Shown here piece by piece: positions 26,899-33,864 of a stretch of DNA of 64,000 bases. Source of the stretch: Micromonospora sp. DSM 45708 (GTDB lineage Bacteria; Actinomycetota; Actinomycetes; Mycobacteriales; Micromonosporaceae); the NCBI RefSeq assembly GCF_039566955.1, contig NZ_CP154796.1, forward strand, positions 2,976,001-3,040,000, written 5' to 3'. The translations under genes were made by a program, and so were the position numbers. Position 1 is the first letter of the stretch. Each line of letters starts with the position of its first letter. The notes beneath the pieces are model-generated. The model ran no database searches. It worked only from the letters and a program-made list of their open reading frames with translations, and had not been told where the DNA came from.

Positions 26899-27037
26899 CC
26901 TGTCCGGGGCGCCGGACAGGCGTCGGACAGAAACCCGGACAGAGTCTCGGCGTGCTCGGACAGCGCCGGACTGTCCGAGAAGCTGTCAATGGCTTGACCC
27001 GCTCGCTTCGCCGTCAGCAGACTTTTGTCCTGTCCGG
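26899..27037. promoter_or_regulatory. array of seven CGGACAG heptamers between divergent units
   Basis: CGGACAG or its complement CTGTCCG occurs seven times. Two form a perfect dyad CCTGTCCGG-N4-CCGGACAGG (26899-26920), two stand singly (26924-26930, 26936-26942), two form CTCGGACAG-N7-CTGTCCGAG (26955-26979), and one lies at 27030-27036. The array fills the gap between the membrane HTH gene and the I36 gene. Probable operators for the membrane HTH regulator. Confidence 0.68.
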
Positions 27038-27181
27038 CGCACCTTGGCACTGACCGGCGATTTCCCGGCACCCGTACGGGACACCTGTCGGCAATTCGAC
27101 GAGAGTGCGACGAGGAGGTCGAGCAAGAAATTTGACTCCGATATTCGACGCCACCGCTAGCTCTGAGTGAGAGGAACAATC

Positions 27182-27613
27182 GTGAAACGAGTTCTGAGTC
27201 GCATTCTGGTGATCGTCGCCCTCCTGGGGGGCACCGCGATCGCGTTCGAGGCACCCGCCTACGCGACCGAGAGCCAGTGTGGCTCCACCAGCGTGTGCCT
27301 GTGGGGTGAGGACGACTACTCCGGCTGCTTCAGGGGTATGTCCACCACCAAGGTCGACGACTACGCCACGATCCGGTGGGCGAGTCCGTGTACGGCCCGC
27401 ATCGACAACGGAGCCAACTCGGTCAAGAACGAGGGCACCTCCTGTTCCGTACGCCTCTACGACGGCGTCAACCAGTCGGGAAGCTTCATCCTGTTCAACC
27501 GGGAACTCGACGGGGCGAACTTCCGTGACCCGTATCTGGCCAACGGTGGTGGCACCGGCAGCTCGAGCGGGCAGAACTGGCAGGACCGCATCAGCAGCCA
27601 CCTTTTCTGCTGA
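27182..27613 (+). CDS. secreted peptidase-inhibitor I36-like protein
   Basis: 143 residues. The GTG at 27182 follows GAGAGGA. The signal peptide (VKRVLSRILVIVALLGGTAI, cleavage after ~AYA at 31) is clear. The mature part starts TESQCGSTSVCLWGEDDYSG and has WGEDDYSGCF and LYDGVNQSGSF, the paired beta/gamma-crystallin-like signature of the I36 family, with six Cys. Relatives include the Streptomyces metalloproteinase inhibitor SMPI, but many family members have no shown inhibitory activity. Acts outside the cell. Followed after three bases by a lipoprotein gene. Confidence 0.82.
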   Translation: MKRVLSRILVIVALLGGTAIAFEAPAYATESQCGSTSVCLWGEDDYSGCFRGMSTTKVDDYATIRWASPCTARIDNGANSVKNEGTSCSVRLYDGVNQSGSFILFNRELDGANFRDPYLANGGGTGSSSGQNWQDRISSHLFC

Positions 27614-27616
27614 GAA

Positions 27617-28489
27617 ATGGCATCATTCGTCAGGCGCGCGAGTGTGATCAGCATGACGCTGGTCACGCTCGCGCTCCTCCTCAACGGCTGCTCCCCGCAG
27701 CAAGGTCCCGCCCGCCCCGAGGACACCGCCCCACCGACCCTCGCGGACCTGTCGGCACAGGTCGACCCGACCAATGGCCGGATCGTTCTGCCATTGGACC
27801 GGTTCGACGTGTCCACGGTCGAACAGCGCACCATCGACTACGCGATCAATGTGCTTCTGTCCCGGTGCATGGCCCAGGCGGGACACACGTTCGCCGCGAT
27901 CGACAATCGCGCCAGCGCGCAACGGTCCAACCTGCGCTATGGATTGTGGGTCGAGGCGGAAGCGGCCCGGTACGGTTATGCCGGGCCACCGTCAGGCCCG
28001 GAACAGCAGCAACTCGCCGAGCAGAACGCCCGCCCGTTCAGCGAGGCCGAACGGCGTCGCTACGTCGCGTGTGCGAAGTCGGCACCCATGCGCGACCTTC
28101 GGCTACCGGCGTTGCAGTCGCAGCACTTTGCCATGCAGACCTATCGCGAGACCATCTCCTCGGCCGACGGGCGCACGCTGATCGGATCGTGGCGGCAGTG
28201 CCTGGCGGGCCACGGGGTGACGACCCACGACGCCCCGGACCGGATCTGGGCACCGGACGGTGCACTTCCGACCGAGACCGAGGAGAGCCGCCGCATCGCG
28301 ATGCTCGACGTACGTTGCAAGACCGAACTAGGTCTGGTGTCGAAGCTGGCCACGGCGGAGGCACGAGCGCAGGAATCCATCGTTCGGCAACACCATTCGG
28401 AGCTGCGCCTGCAACGTCGACAGATAGAAGATGCGCTCGCCACGGCCGAGCAGATCATCGCCGATACCCGCACCGCGGGTCATCCATGA
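27617..28489 (+). CDS. lipoprotein of unknown function
   Basis: 290 residues. A type II signal peptide ends in the lipobox LLNGC (Cys ~25), so the protein is anchored outside the membrane. The mature part is helical, with two CxxH/Cys-containing stretches (LSRCMAQAGHTF and RYVACAKSAPM, SWRQCLAGHG, DVRCKTELG) and ends in a coiled coil (~245-290). No catalytic motif is recognised. Similar Cys-patterned lipoproteins occur in actinomycete secretome genes. It is in an operon with the I36-like gene (3-base gap) and is expected to share its regulation. Confidence 0.75.
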   Translation: MASFVRRASVISMTLVTLALLLNGCSPQQGPARPEDTAPPTLADLSAQVDPTNGRIVLPLDRFDVSTVEQRTIDYAINVLLSRCMAQAGHTFAAIDNRASAQRSNLRYGLWVEAEAARYGYAGPPSGPEQQQLAEQNARPFSEAERRRYVACAKSAPMRDLRLPALQSQHFAMQTYRETISSADGRTLIGSWRQCLAGHGVTTHDAPDRIWAPDGALPTETEESRRIAMLDVRCKTELGLVSKLATAEARAQESIVRQHHSELRLQRRQIEDALATAEQIIADTRTAGHP

Positions 28490-28555
28490 CGGCCACCGTG
28501 CCGGCCAGGCCATTTTCCTCGGCCGCACCCGGGTGCCTCGGCGGGCCGCTGACGG

Positions 28556-29122
28556 TCAGGCCGGTACGCCGGCGGCGAAGTCGACGTCGGCGGCGTCGAT
28601 CGTGCCGGCGCGGCGGCCCGGAGCGCGCTGGAAGCTCCAGTAGAGGTTGGTGTGCGCGATCACCTGCGCCGGTGGGGGCGCGCCGTAGGCGGAAAGGTCC
28701 TCGGTGGTGTGGGCGTCGGCGACCAGCGTGGTGTCGTAGCCGCGGGTGAACGCGCCGTGCAGCGTGGAACGGACACAGGCGTCGGTCTGCGCGCCGGTCA
28801 CGACGAGCCGCCCGACACCCCCGGCGGCGAGCACCTGCTCCAGGTCGGTGGCCTCGAACGAGTCGCCGTAGGCCTTGTGCACCAGCGGTTCGTCGTCGCG
28901 GCGCACCAGCTCCGGCACGATCCGCCACTGCTCACTGCCGGTGGGCAACTCCTCGCTGCGATGCTGCACCCAGACGACCGGGACACCCGCCGCGCGGGCG
29001 CGGTCGACCAGGGTGGCGATGTTGGCGACCACCCGGTCCCGGTCGTGGGCGCCGCGCACCACGCCGTTCTGCACGTCGATGACGAGCAGCGCGGTGCGTG
29101 GACGGTCGGTGAGCGTGGTCAT
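28556..29122 (-). CDS. cysteine hydrolase, isochorismatase-like
   Basis: 188 residues. The triad is visible: Asp in ALLVIDVQNGV (~16), Lys in LVHKAYGDSF (~83) and Cys in VTGAQTDACVRSTLHGAF (~114). Family members hydrolyse isochorismate, nicotinamide or amides; the short Trp-containing C-terminus does not identify the substrate. Cytosolic. ATG start at 29120-29122 after GGAG. Alone in its transcription unit. Confidence 0.86.
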   Translation of the reverse strand: MTTLTDRPRTALLVIDVQNGVVRGAHDRDRVVANIATLVDRARAAGVPVVWVQHRSEELPTGSEQWRIVPELVRRDDEPLVHKAYGDSFEATDLEQVLAAGGVGRLVVTGAQTDACVRSTLHGAFTRGYDTTLVADAHTTEDLSAYGAPPPAQVIAHTNLYWSFQRAPGRRAGTIDAADVDFAAGVPA

Positions 29123-29187
29123 GGCGGGGCTCCTTCGACGACGGCGATCCCCGCCAACTTAACGACCACCCCCGACACTTTCGGCGG

Positions 29188-29676
29188 TCACAGGAACCGG
29201 TGCATGAGGTGCAGGCCCACCCGGCCCAGGGTGGGATGGGCGAACGACTCCGGCACGGTGCCGACCACGGTGAACCCGAGCCGCCGGTAGAGCCGCACCG
29301 CCGCGGTGTTGGTCTCCACCACGGCGTTGAACTGCATCGCGGCGAAACCCTGCCGGCGGGCCCAGTCCAGCGCGTCCTCGCACAGCGCCCGGCCCACACC
29401 GCGACCCCGGGCGCCGGCGGCCACCATGAAGCTCGCGGTCGCCACGTGCGCGCCCGGGCCGGGCCGGTTGGCGCCCATCTTGGCGGTGCCCAGCACGACG
29501 CCGTCGGGGTCCACCGCCACCGAGGTACGCCCCGGCGGCCGTTCCACCCACACCTCCCGTGCCACCTCGGCCGACCAGCCCGGGTCGTAGGGAAAAGTGT
29601 CCCCGGCGGTGATGACGCCCTCGACGATCGGCCAGACCTGGCCCCAGTCGGCGTCGACATGGTCACGGATGCGCAC
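29188..29676 (-). CDS. GNAT N-acetyltransferase
   Basis: 162 residues from the GTG at 29674-29676 (VRIRDHVDADWGQVW). Motif A is typical, with VAAGARGRGVGRALCEDALDW binding acetyl-CoA, and NTAAVRLYRRLGFTVVG follows. Similar to phosphinothricin/PAT-like acetyltransferases by the N-terminal RDHVDADW and TFPYDPGWSAE, but the acceptor is not known. A GTG nine bases upstream is an alternative start; no ribosome-binding site decides between them. Confidence 0.83.
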   Translation of the reverse strand: MRIRDHVDADWGQVWPIVEGVITAGDTFPYDPGWSAEVAREVWVERPPGRTSVAVDPDGVVLGTAKMGANRPGPGAHVATASFMVAAGARGRGVGRALCEDALDWARRQGFAAMQFNAVVETNTAAVRLYRRLGFTVVGTVPESFAHPTLGRVGLHLMHRFL

Positions 29677-29765
29677 GGCCGGCACGCTAGCCCGGCGGCG
29701 TCGCACCCGGCCACCCGTTTCCACCGGCCCCCGCCCCGGATCACCGTACGGCCATACTTGTCGCC

Positions 29766-30584
29766 ATGCTCTGGGGTGTCAGCGGACCGGTCTTCCTCCT
29801 CGACTACCTGGGCGCGGTCGCCGTGGCCGTCGCACTCGCCCTGGCGGTGCGGGAGCTGACCGGCCGCCGGGCCCGGGGTGAGACACCCGACCGGGTCGAG
29901 CTGGCGTACCTCACCGACCGGGCGCTGCTGGCCTGCCAGGTGGGCGTGGCCGCGTTGCGCCGCACCGGCGGGGTGACCGTCGGCGAACTCGCCACCCTGC
30001 ACGCGGAGGGTCCGCCGCCGGCCCGGCCGCCGACCCTGGTCCGCGCCCTGCACACCGCGCTGCGCCGCCCGCAGACCTGGGCCGCCGTCCTGGCCGACCC
30101 CGACGTCGGGCGGGCGCTGCGCCGGATGGTCGGCCGGCTGGTCCGCGACGGCTGGCTGCTCACCCGCGCCCAGCGCCGGCGGGTCGCCCTGGGCACGCTG
30201 CCGCTGTTCCTGGTCGCCGCCGTCGGCGTGACCCGGCTGGTGGACAGCGCGGTCGAGGGCCGCGCCGCCGGCGGCCCCGCCTCGGTCGCCGGGCTGCTGC
30301 TCTGCTGCCTGGCCACCGCGCTGGGCGGGTGGTGGCTGACCGAGGTGCCGGAGACCGGCGCCGCCGCGCGCCGCCTGCTGCGCCGGCTGCGCCACGAACA
30401 CGCCGACCTCGACCCCGAACGCCGTCCCACCTGGCAGGGCCGGGACACCGACGCGTTGCTGACCGCCATGGCGCTGTTCGGCCCGCGACCGCTGCTCGCC
30501 GTCGACCCGGCCTTCGCGGTCCAGGTCGGCGTCGATCCGGAGCGTGGTCGCCCCCGACCGGAACGCCGCCCCGCCCGCCGCTGA
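29766..30584 (+). CDS. TIGR04222-type membrane protein
   Basis: 272 residues. The N-terminal membrane helix (FLLDYLGAVAVAVALALAVR) is followed by the TIGR04222 near-N-terminal domain pattern (PDRVELAYLTDRALLACQVG and GGVTVGELATL), then two membrane helices (~140-160 and ~175-195), and a cytosolic tail with ALFGPRPLLAVDPAFA. The family is restricted to actinobacteria and has no assigned function. Positions of helices suggest N-out, three spans. Confidence 0.78.
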   Translation: MLWGVSGPVFLLDYLGAVAVAVALALAVRELTGRRARGETPDRVELAYLTDRALLACQVGVAALRRTGGVTVGELATLHAEGPPPARPPTLVRALHTALRRPQTWAAVLADPDVGRALRRMVGRLVRDGWLLTRAQRRRVALGTLPLFLVAAVGVTRLVDSAVEGRAAGGPASVAGLLLCCLATALGGWWLTEVPETGAAARRLLRRLRHEHADLDPERRPTWQGRDTDALLTAMALFGPRPLLAVDPAFAVQVGVDPERGRPRPERRPARR

Positions 30585-30669
30585 CCGGCTCCGCGACGGA
30601 CCCTCGACGGGCGCCGCCGCCGCCGATGCGGCAGAGTGACCCCACGACCGCAGGGCAGGGAGGTGAGCC

Positions 30670-32130
30670 GTGGACGGGGTGGTGTTCCCCGCGACCGGCG
30701 ACGGCCGGCGCAGCACGACCGCGCTGGGCCGCGCCGTGGTCGCCGACGCGCTACGCGCGGTCGACCCGGTCGGCGCCCGCTCCGCCGAGCACGAGACCGA
30801 CTGGCGGCGCGGCTACCTCACCCACTTCCGCCGACTGGTCGAGGCCGGCCTGCTCTCGCGCGCCGCCGCGCTCACCGTCGCCCGCGACGGCCTGACCGCG
30901 CTGCACACCCGCATGCGGTACGCGCCGCCCGGCGGCGGCCCCGACGTCCCGCTCGACGCGGCGGTCACCTCGACCGACCCGCAACCGCCGCTGCGCACCG
31001 CCACGGTGACCGGCGTCGGGCCGGTGGAACGGGAACTGTCCCTGCCGTACCGGGGGCAACGCCTGCGCGGCGACGACCTGCGCCGCCGCCTCGACGCCTG
31101 GGTGGCCGCGGGTGTGGTCGAGCCGAGCTGCGCCGAGGCGGTCGGCGCGGTGCTGGCCAACCCCGACTGGCTGGACCTGCGCGACCAGCGGGTCGTGGTG
31201 CTCGGCGCGGGCGCCGAGATGGGCCCGCTGCCGTCGGTGCTGCGCTGGGGCGGCGACGTGGTCGCGCTCGACCTGCCCCGCCCGGAGATCTGGCGCCGGG
31301 TGCTGCGCACCGCGCGCCGCCACGGTGGCCGCCTGCACCTGCCGGTGCCGGCCGGCACCGGCGACGACGACGCCGCGCTGAGCGCCGCCGCCGGCGCGGA
31401 CCTGCTGCACCGTCTGCCGCAGGCCGCCCGCTGGCTGGCCGGCGTCGACGGCCGGCTCGTGCTCGGCAACTACGTCTACGCCGACGGCGCCACCAACGTC
31501 CGGGTGGCCACCGCCGTCGACGCGCTCACCGTCGAGCTGACCCGGCAACGCCCGGACGCGGCGCTGGCGTTCCTGGCCACCCCCACCGACGTGTACGCGG
31601 TGCCCGGCGACGCGGTCGACCACGCCGGACGCGGGTACGCCGCGCGCGGCCCGGCCCGCCGGTCCCTGCGCTTGATCTCCGGCGGCCGGCTGCTGCGCCG
31701 CAACTACCCGCCCGGCGCCGACCCGGGCGTCAACGACAGCCTGGTCCCCCAGCAGGGCCCCAACTACGCCCTGGCCAAGCGGCTGCAACGCTGGCGCGCG
31801 GCGGTGGCCCGCGACGCCGGCGCGACGGTGTCGTTCACCGTCGCGCCGCCCACCCGCACCCGGTCCGTGCTGCGCAACCGCGCGCTCGCCGCCGCGTACG
31901 CCGGCGCGCACCGCTTCGGCGTCGAGGTGTTCGAGCCGGCCACCAGCAACACGCTGATGGCCGCGCTGCTCGTGCACGACCTGCGCACCGGCGGCGGTCC
32001 GACGCAGGAGCACCCGTGGCGGGACGAAGCGTACGCGGCGGCGCACGGCGGGCTGTGGCGGATCCCGTACGCGCCGCGCAGCGCGCTCGGCCTGGCCGTG
32101 CTCCTCGGTCTCGGCGGGGCCCGCGCCTGA
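30670..32130 (+). CDS. conserved protein with Rossmann-like segment, function unknown
   Basis: 486 residues from GTG at 30670, preceded by CAGGGAGGTGAGCC. Central residues ~170-200 hold a nucleotide-binding-like strand-loop-helix (RVVVLGAGAEMGPLPSVLRW then GGDVVALDLPR), as in dehydrogenases or methyltransferases. Upstream is helical; downstream, VLGNYVYADGATNVRVATAV and PTRTRSVLRNRALAAAYAGA are strong but unfamiliar motifs. No signal peptide. I recognise no family function. It may be a saccharopine-dehydrogenase-like or unusual SDR relative; low certainty on this. Confidence 0.72.
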   Translation: MDGVVFPATGDGRRSTTALGRAVVADALRAVDPVGARSAEHETDWRRGYLTHFRRLVEAGLLSRAAALTVARDGLTALHTRMRYAPPGGGPDVPLDAAVTSTDPQPPLRTATVTGVGPVERELSLPYRGQRLRGDDLRRRLDAWVAAGVVEPSCAEAVGAVLANPDWLDLRDQRVVVLGAGAEMGPLPSVLRWGGDVVALDLPRPEIWRRVLRTARRHGGRLHLPVPAGTGDDDAALSAAAGADLLHRLPQAARWLAGVDGRLVLGNYVYADGATNVRVATAVDALTVELTRQRPDAALAFLATPTDVYAVPGDAVDHAGRGYAARGPARRSLRLISGGRLLRRNYPPGADPGVNDSLVPQQGPNYALAKRLQRWRAAVARDAGATVSFTVAPPTRTRSVLRNRALAAAYAGAHRFGVEVFEPATSNTLMAALLVHDLRTGGGPTQEHPWRDEAYAAAHGGLWRIPYAPRSALGLAVLLGLGGARA

Positions 32131-32169
32131 GGCGGGTTTCCTTGTCCGCAGCGGCGGGAAGGCTCCGGC

Positions 32170-32478
32170 ATGGCCGAGACATTCGCGAGCGAAGACCTGA
32201 AGACGCTGCGGTCCATGGCGCGCGGGGCCGGGATTCCCGAGGCCGAGCGCCTGTCGCACGACGACCTGGTCGAGGTGTTGCGCCGGGCCGGCCTGGCCGA
32301 CGGCACCTCGGACGACTGGCCGGACCAGCCGGTCGAGGACCCGGCGCACCTGGCCGGGCTGCCGCGTAGCTCGCTGCGGCAGGGCGACGAGAGCACCGGT
32401 GGGCGCGCCGCCGAGGAGGCGATCGGCGCCCGACCCGGCGAGTCCGGCACCGAGATCGACGACCGTACGCAGCGCTGA
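32170..32478 (+). CDS. small acidic protein with SAP/Rho-N-like helix pair
   Basis: 102 residues. The N-terminal FASEDLKTLRSMARGAGIPE and DDLVEVLRRAG form two helices as in Rho-N/SAP-like nucleic-acid-binding domains; the rest is disordered and acidic. Function unknown. It is the last chromosomal gene before the left inverted repeat of the transposon-like element. Confidence 0.68.
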   Translation: MAETFASEDLKTLRSMARGAGIPEAERLSHDDLVEVLRRAGLADGTSDDWPDQPVEDPAHLAGLPRSSLRQGDESTGGRAAEEAIGARPGESGTEIDDRTQR

Positions 32479-32530
32479 CCGCGTACGGCTGGCGGGCCGC
32501 CGCCGATCCGGCGGCGGCCGTGGAAGGCCC

Positions 32531-32570
32531 GGAACTCCCGAAGCTGCGGCGAGCCGCAAGGTAGGCGATC
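32531..32570 (+). repeat. left terminal inverted repeat
   Basis: It reads GGAACTCCCGAAGCTGCGGC and continues GAGCCGCAAGGTAGGCGATC. It matches the right repeat (36558-36596) with 22 bases identical in a row (ACTCCC to GAGCC) and only a few differences beyond. Length and position fit a Tn3-family end (typically 38 bp). Confidence 0.8.
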
Positions 32571-32617
32571 TTGACCGGAAGTTGGGATGGGGGTCGCCGA
32601 CCCGCAGACCGTGCGGG

Positions 32618-33544
32618 TCAGCCTCGTGCCCGAGTACGGCGCCGGGCGGCGCGGATTTCGTCGTCGGCGACCTTGTCGTCGAGCAGGGCGTACAGCTGGG
32701 TGGTCTCGGTGGAGGCGTGCCCGAGCCTGCGGCGTACGGCTTCGATGGAGACTCCGGCGTTGATCAGTTCGGTGGCGTGGGAGTGGCGTAGCTGGTGGAT
32801 GTCGACGCCGGCGGCCGTGCAGTAGCGGGTCCACCGGTGCTGGGCGGCATCGTAGGACAGCGGCCCGCCGGAGCCGTTGATGGAGGCGCGGAACAGCGGC
32901 CCGGCCGTGTAGCCGGTGCGCTGCAGGTAGAGCTAGAGCAGGGCGACGTAGCCGCGGTCGTCGAGCAGCACGGTGCGTACGGTGCCGCCCTTGCCGTGGA
33001 TGCGTACGTGTTCGTCGTCCAGGCGCAGGTCGAGGTCCTCGACGTAGAGGCCGCAGACCTCGCCGGCCCCGGCCCCGCACACGTAGATGGTTTCGAACAG
33101 CACCCGGTCGCGCAGCCGGTCGTCCGGGAGGTCCTTGCGCGGGCGGCGGGGGCAGATGGCGGCGAGGACCTTGGCGACGTCGGCGGCGGCCGCGGGGCGG
33201 GGCAGCCGCTTGGGGACTTTGACGGTGTCGATGCGGTCCATCGGGTTCGCGTCGAGCAGGTCGTGGCGGACCGCCCAGCGGCAGAACGAGGCGACCGCGG
33301 CGCGTTTGGGTTTGCGGGTGGCCGGCGCGAGGCCGGCGGTCTCGGCGAGGAAGGCGCGCACCGGGGCGACGGTCAGTTCGCCGGGCCCGGCGTCGTGGTG
33401 CGCGGCGAACTGGAGGAGGTCGCCGCGGTAGGCGCGGATGGTGTGCGCGGAGGCGTTGCCGTTGGCCAGGTCGCCGAGGAACGCGTCGAGCGCCGCGGCG
33501 AGGGGGTGCCCGGTGCCGAGTTGCTCGCGGATCGCCTCGTCCAT
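32618..33544 (-). pseudogene. TnpI/Xer-like tyrosine recombinase with amber codon and lost catalytic Arg
   Basis: Reading from ATG at 33542-33544 (CTGGAG upstream) gives a 308-residue recombinase if the TAG at 32933-32935 (codon 204) is read through. Before it is the core-binding domain and Lys185 (HGKGGTVR); after it are His250/Arg253 (HQLRH), His276 (LGHAS) and Tyr285 (TTQLYALL), all in the same frame. The first catalytic Arg is replaced by Gly159 (YVCGAGAGEV where YATGARxGEV is usual; one-base CGG-to-GGG change). Two independent lesions mean this is not a sequencing slip alone. It would have been the resolvase of the transposon. Confidence 0.85.
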
Positions 33545-33559
33545 GCCGTGATTCTCCAG

Positions 33560-33698
33560 GTTGCCTGATAACCGGGAATCGAACCGGCATCGGCGCGAGC
33601 CCGGCGGTCGGCCCTCACCGGCGCCGACCAGGGGAGATCGCGAGTCGGGTGCCGGGCTCGGTCCCGGTGTTGCCTGATAACCGAAGTTATCACGCAAC
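33560..33698. other. TnpI-type internal recombination site (IRS-like)
   Basis: Core: arms TTGCCTGATAA and TTATCACGCAA around CCGAAG (33670-33697); the longer arms GTTGCCTGATAAC/GTTATCACGCAAC match in 12 of 13 positions. A further copy of GTTGCCTGATAACCG lies in direct orientation at 33560-33574, 16 bases from the recombinase start. Core plus accessory direct repeats beside the recombinase gene is the organisation of the Tn4430 IRS. Confidence 0.72.
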
Positions 33699-33864
33699 GG
33701 CTCGTGGGCTGGTTGGAAGCTTCCTCGGGCAAATGGTGATGACTGGGCTGGGGTCACATCTGACCGTTCATCGCGACGTTGGAGAAGAAAGTCCGTCGCC
33801 GCCAATATCATCGGACCGGTACTGTTGCGGGCATGACGAAGAGAATCGAGTCTTTCCCCGTCCA

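Noticed and set aside
33574..33600. A tRNA T-arm-like sequence (GGTTCGATTCCCGG on the minus strand) beside the TnpI-like recombinase
   Set aside because: The putative stem has two mismatches and no anticodon or D arm can be folded upstream; it is more likely chance next to the recombinase site, though a tRNA-derived attachment fragment cannot be fully excluded.
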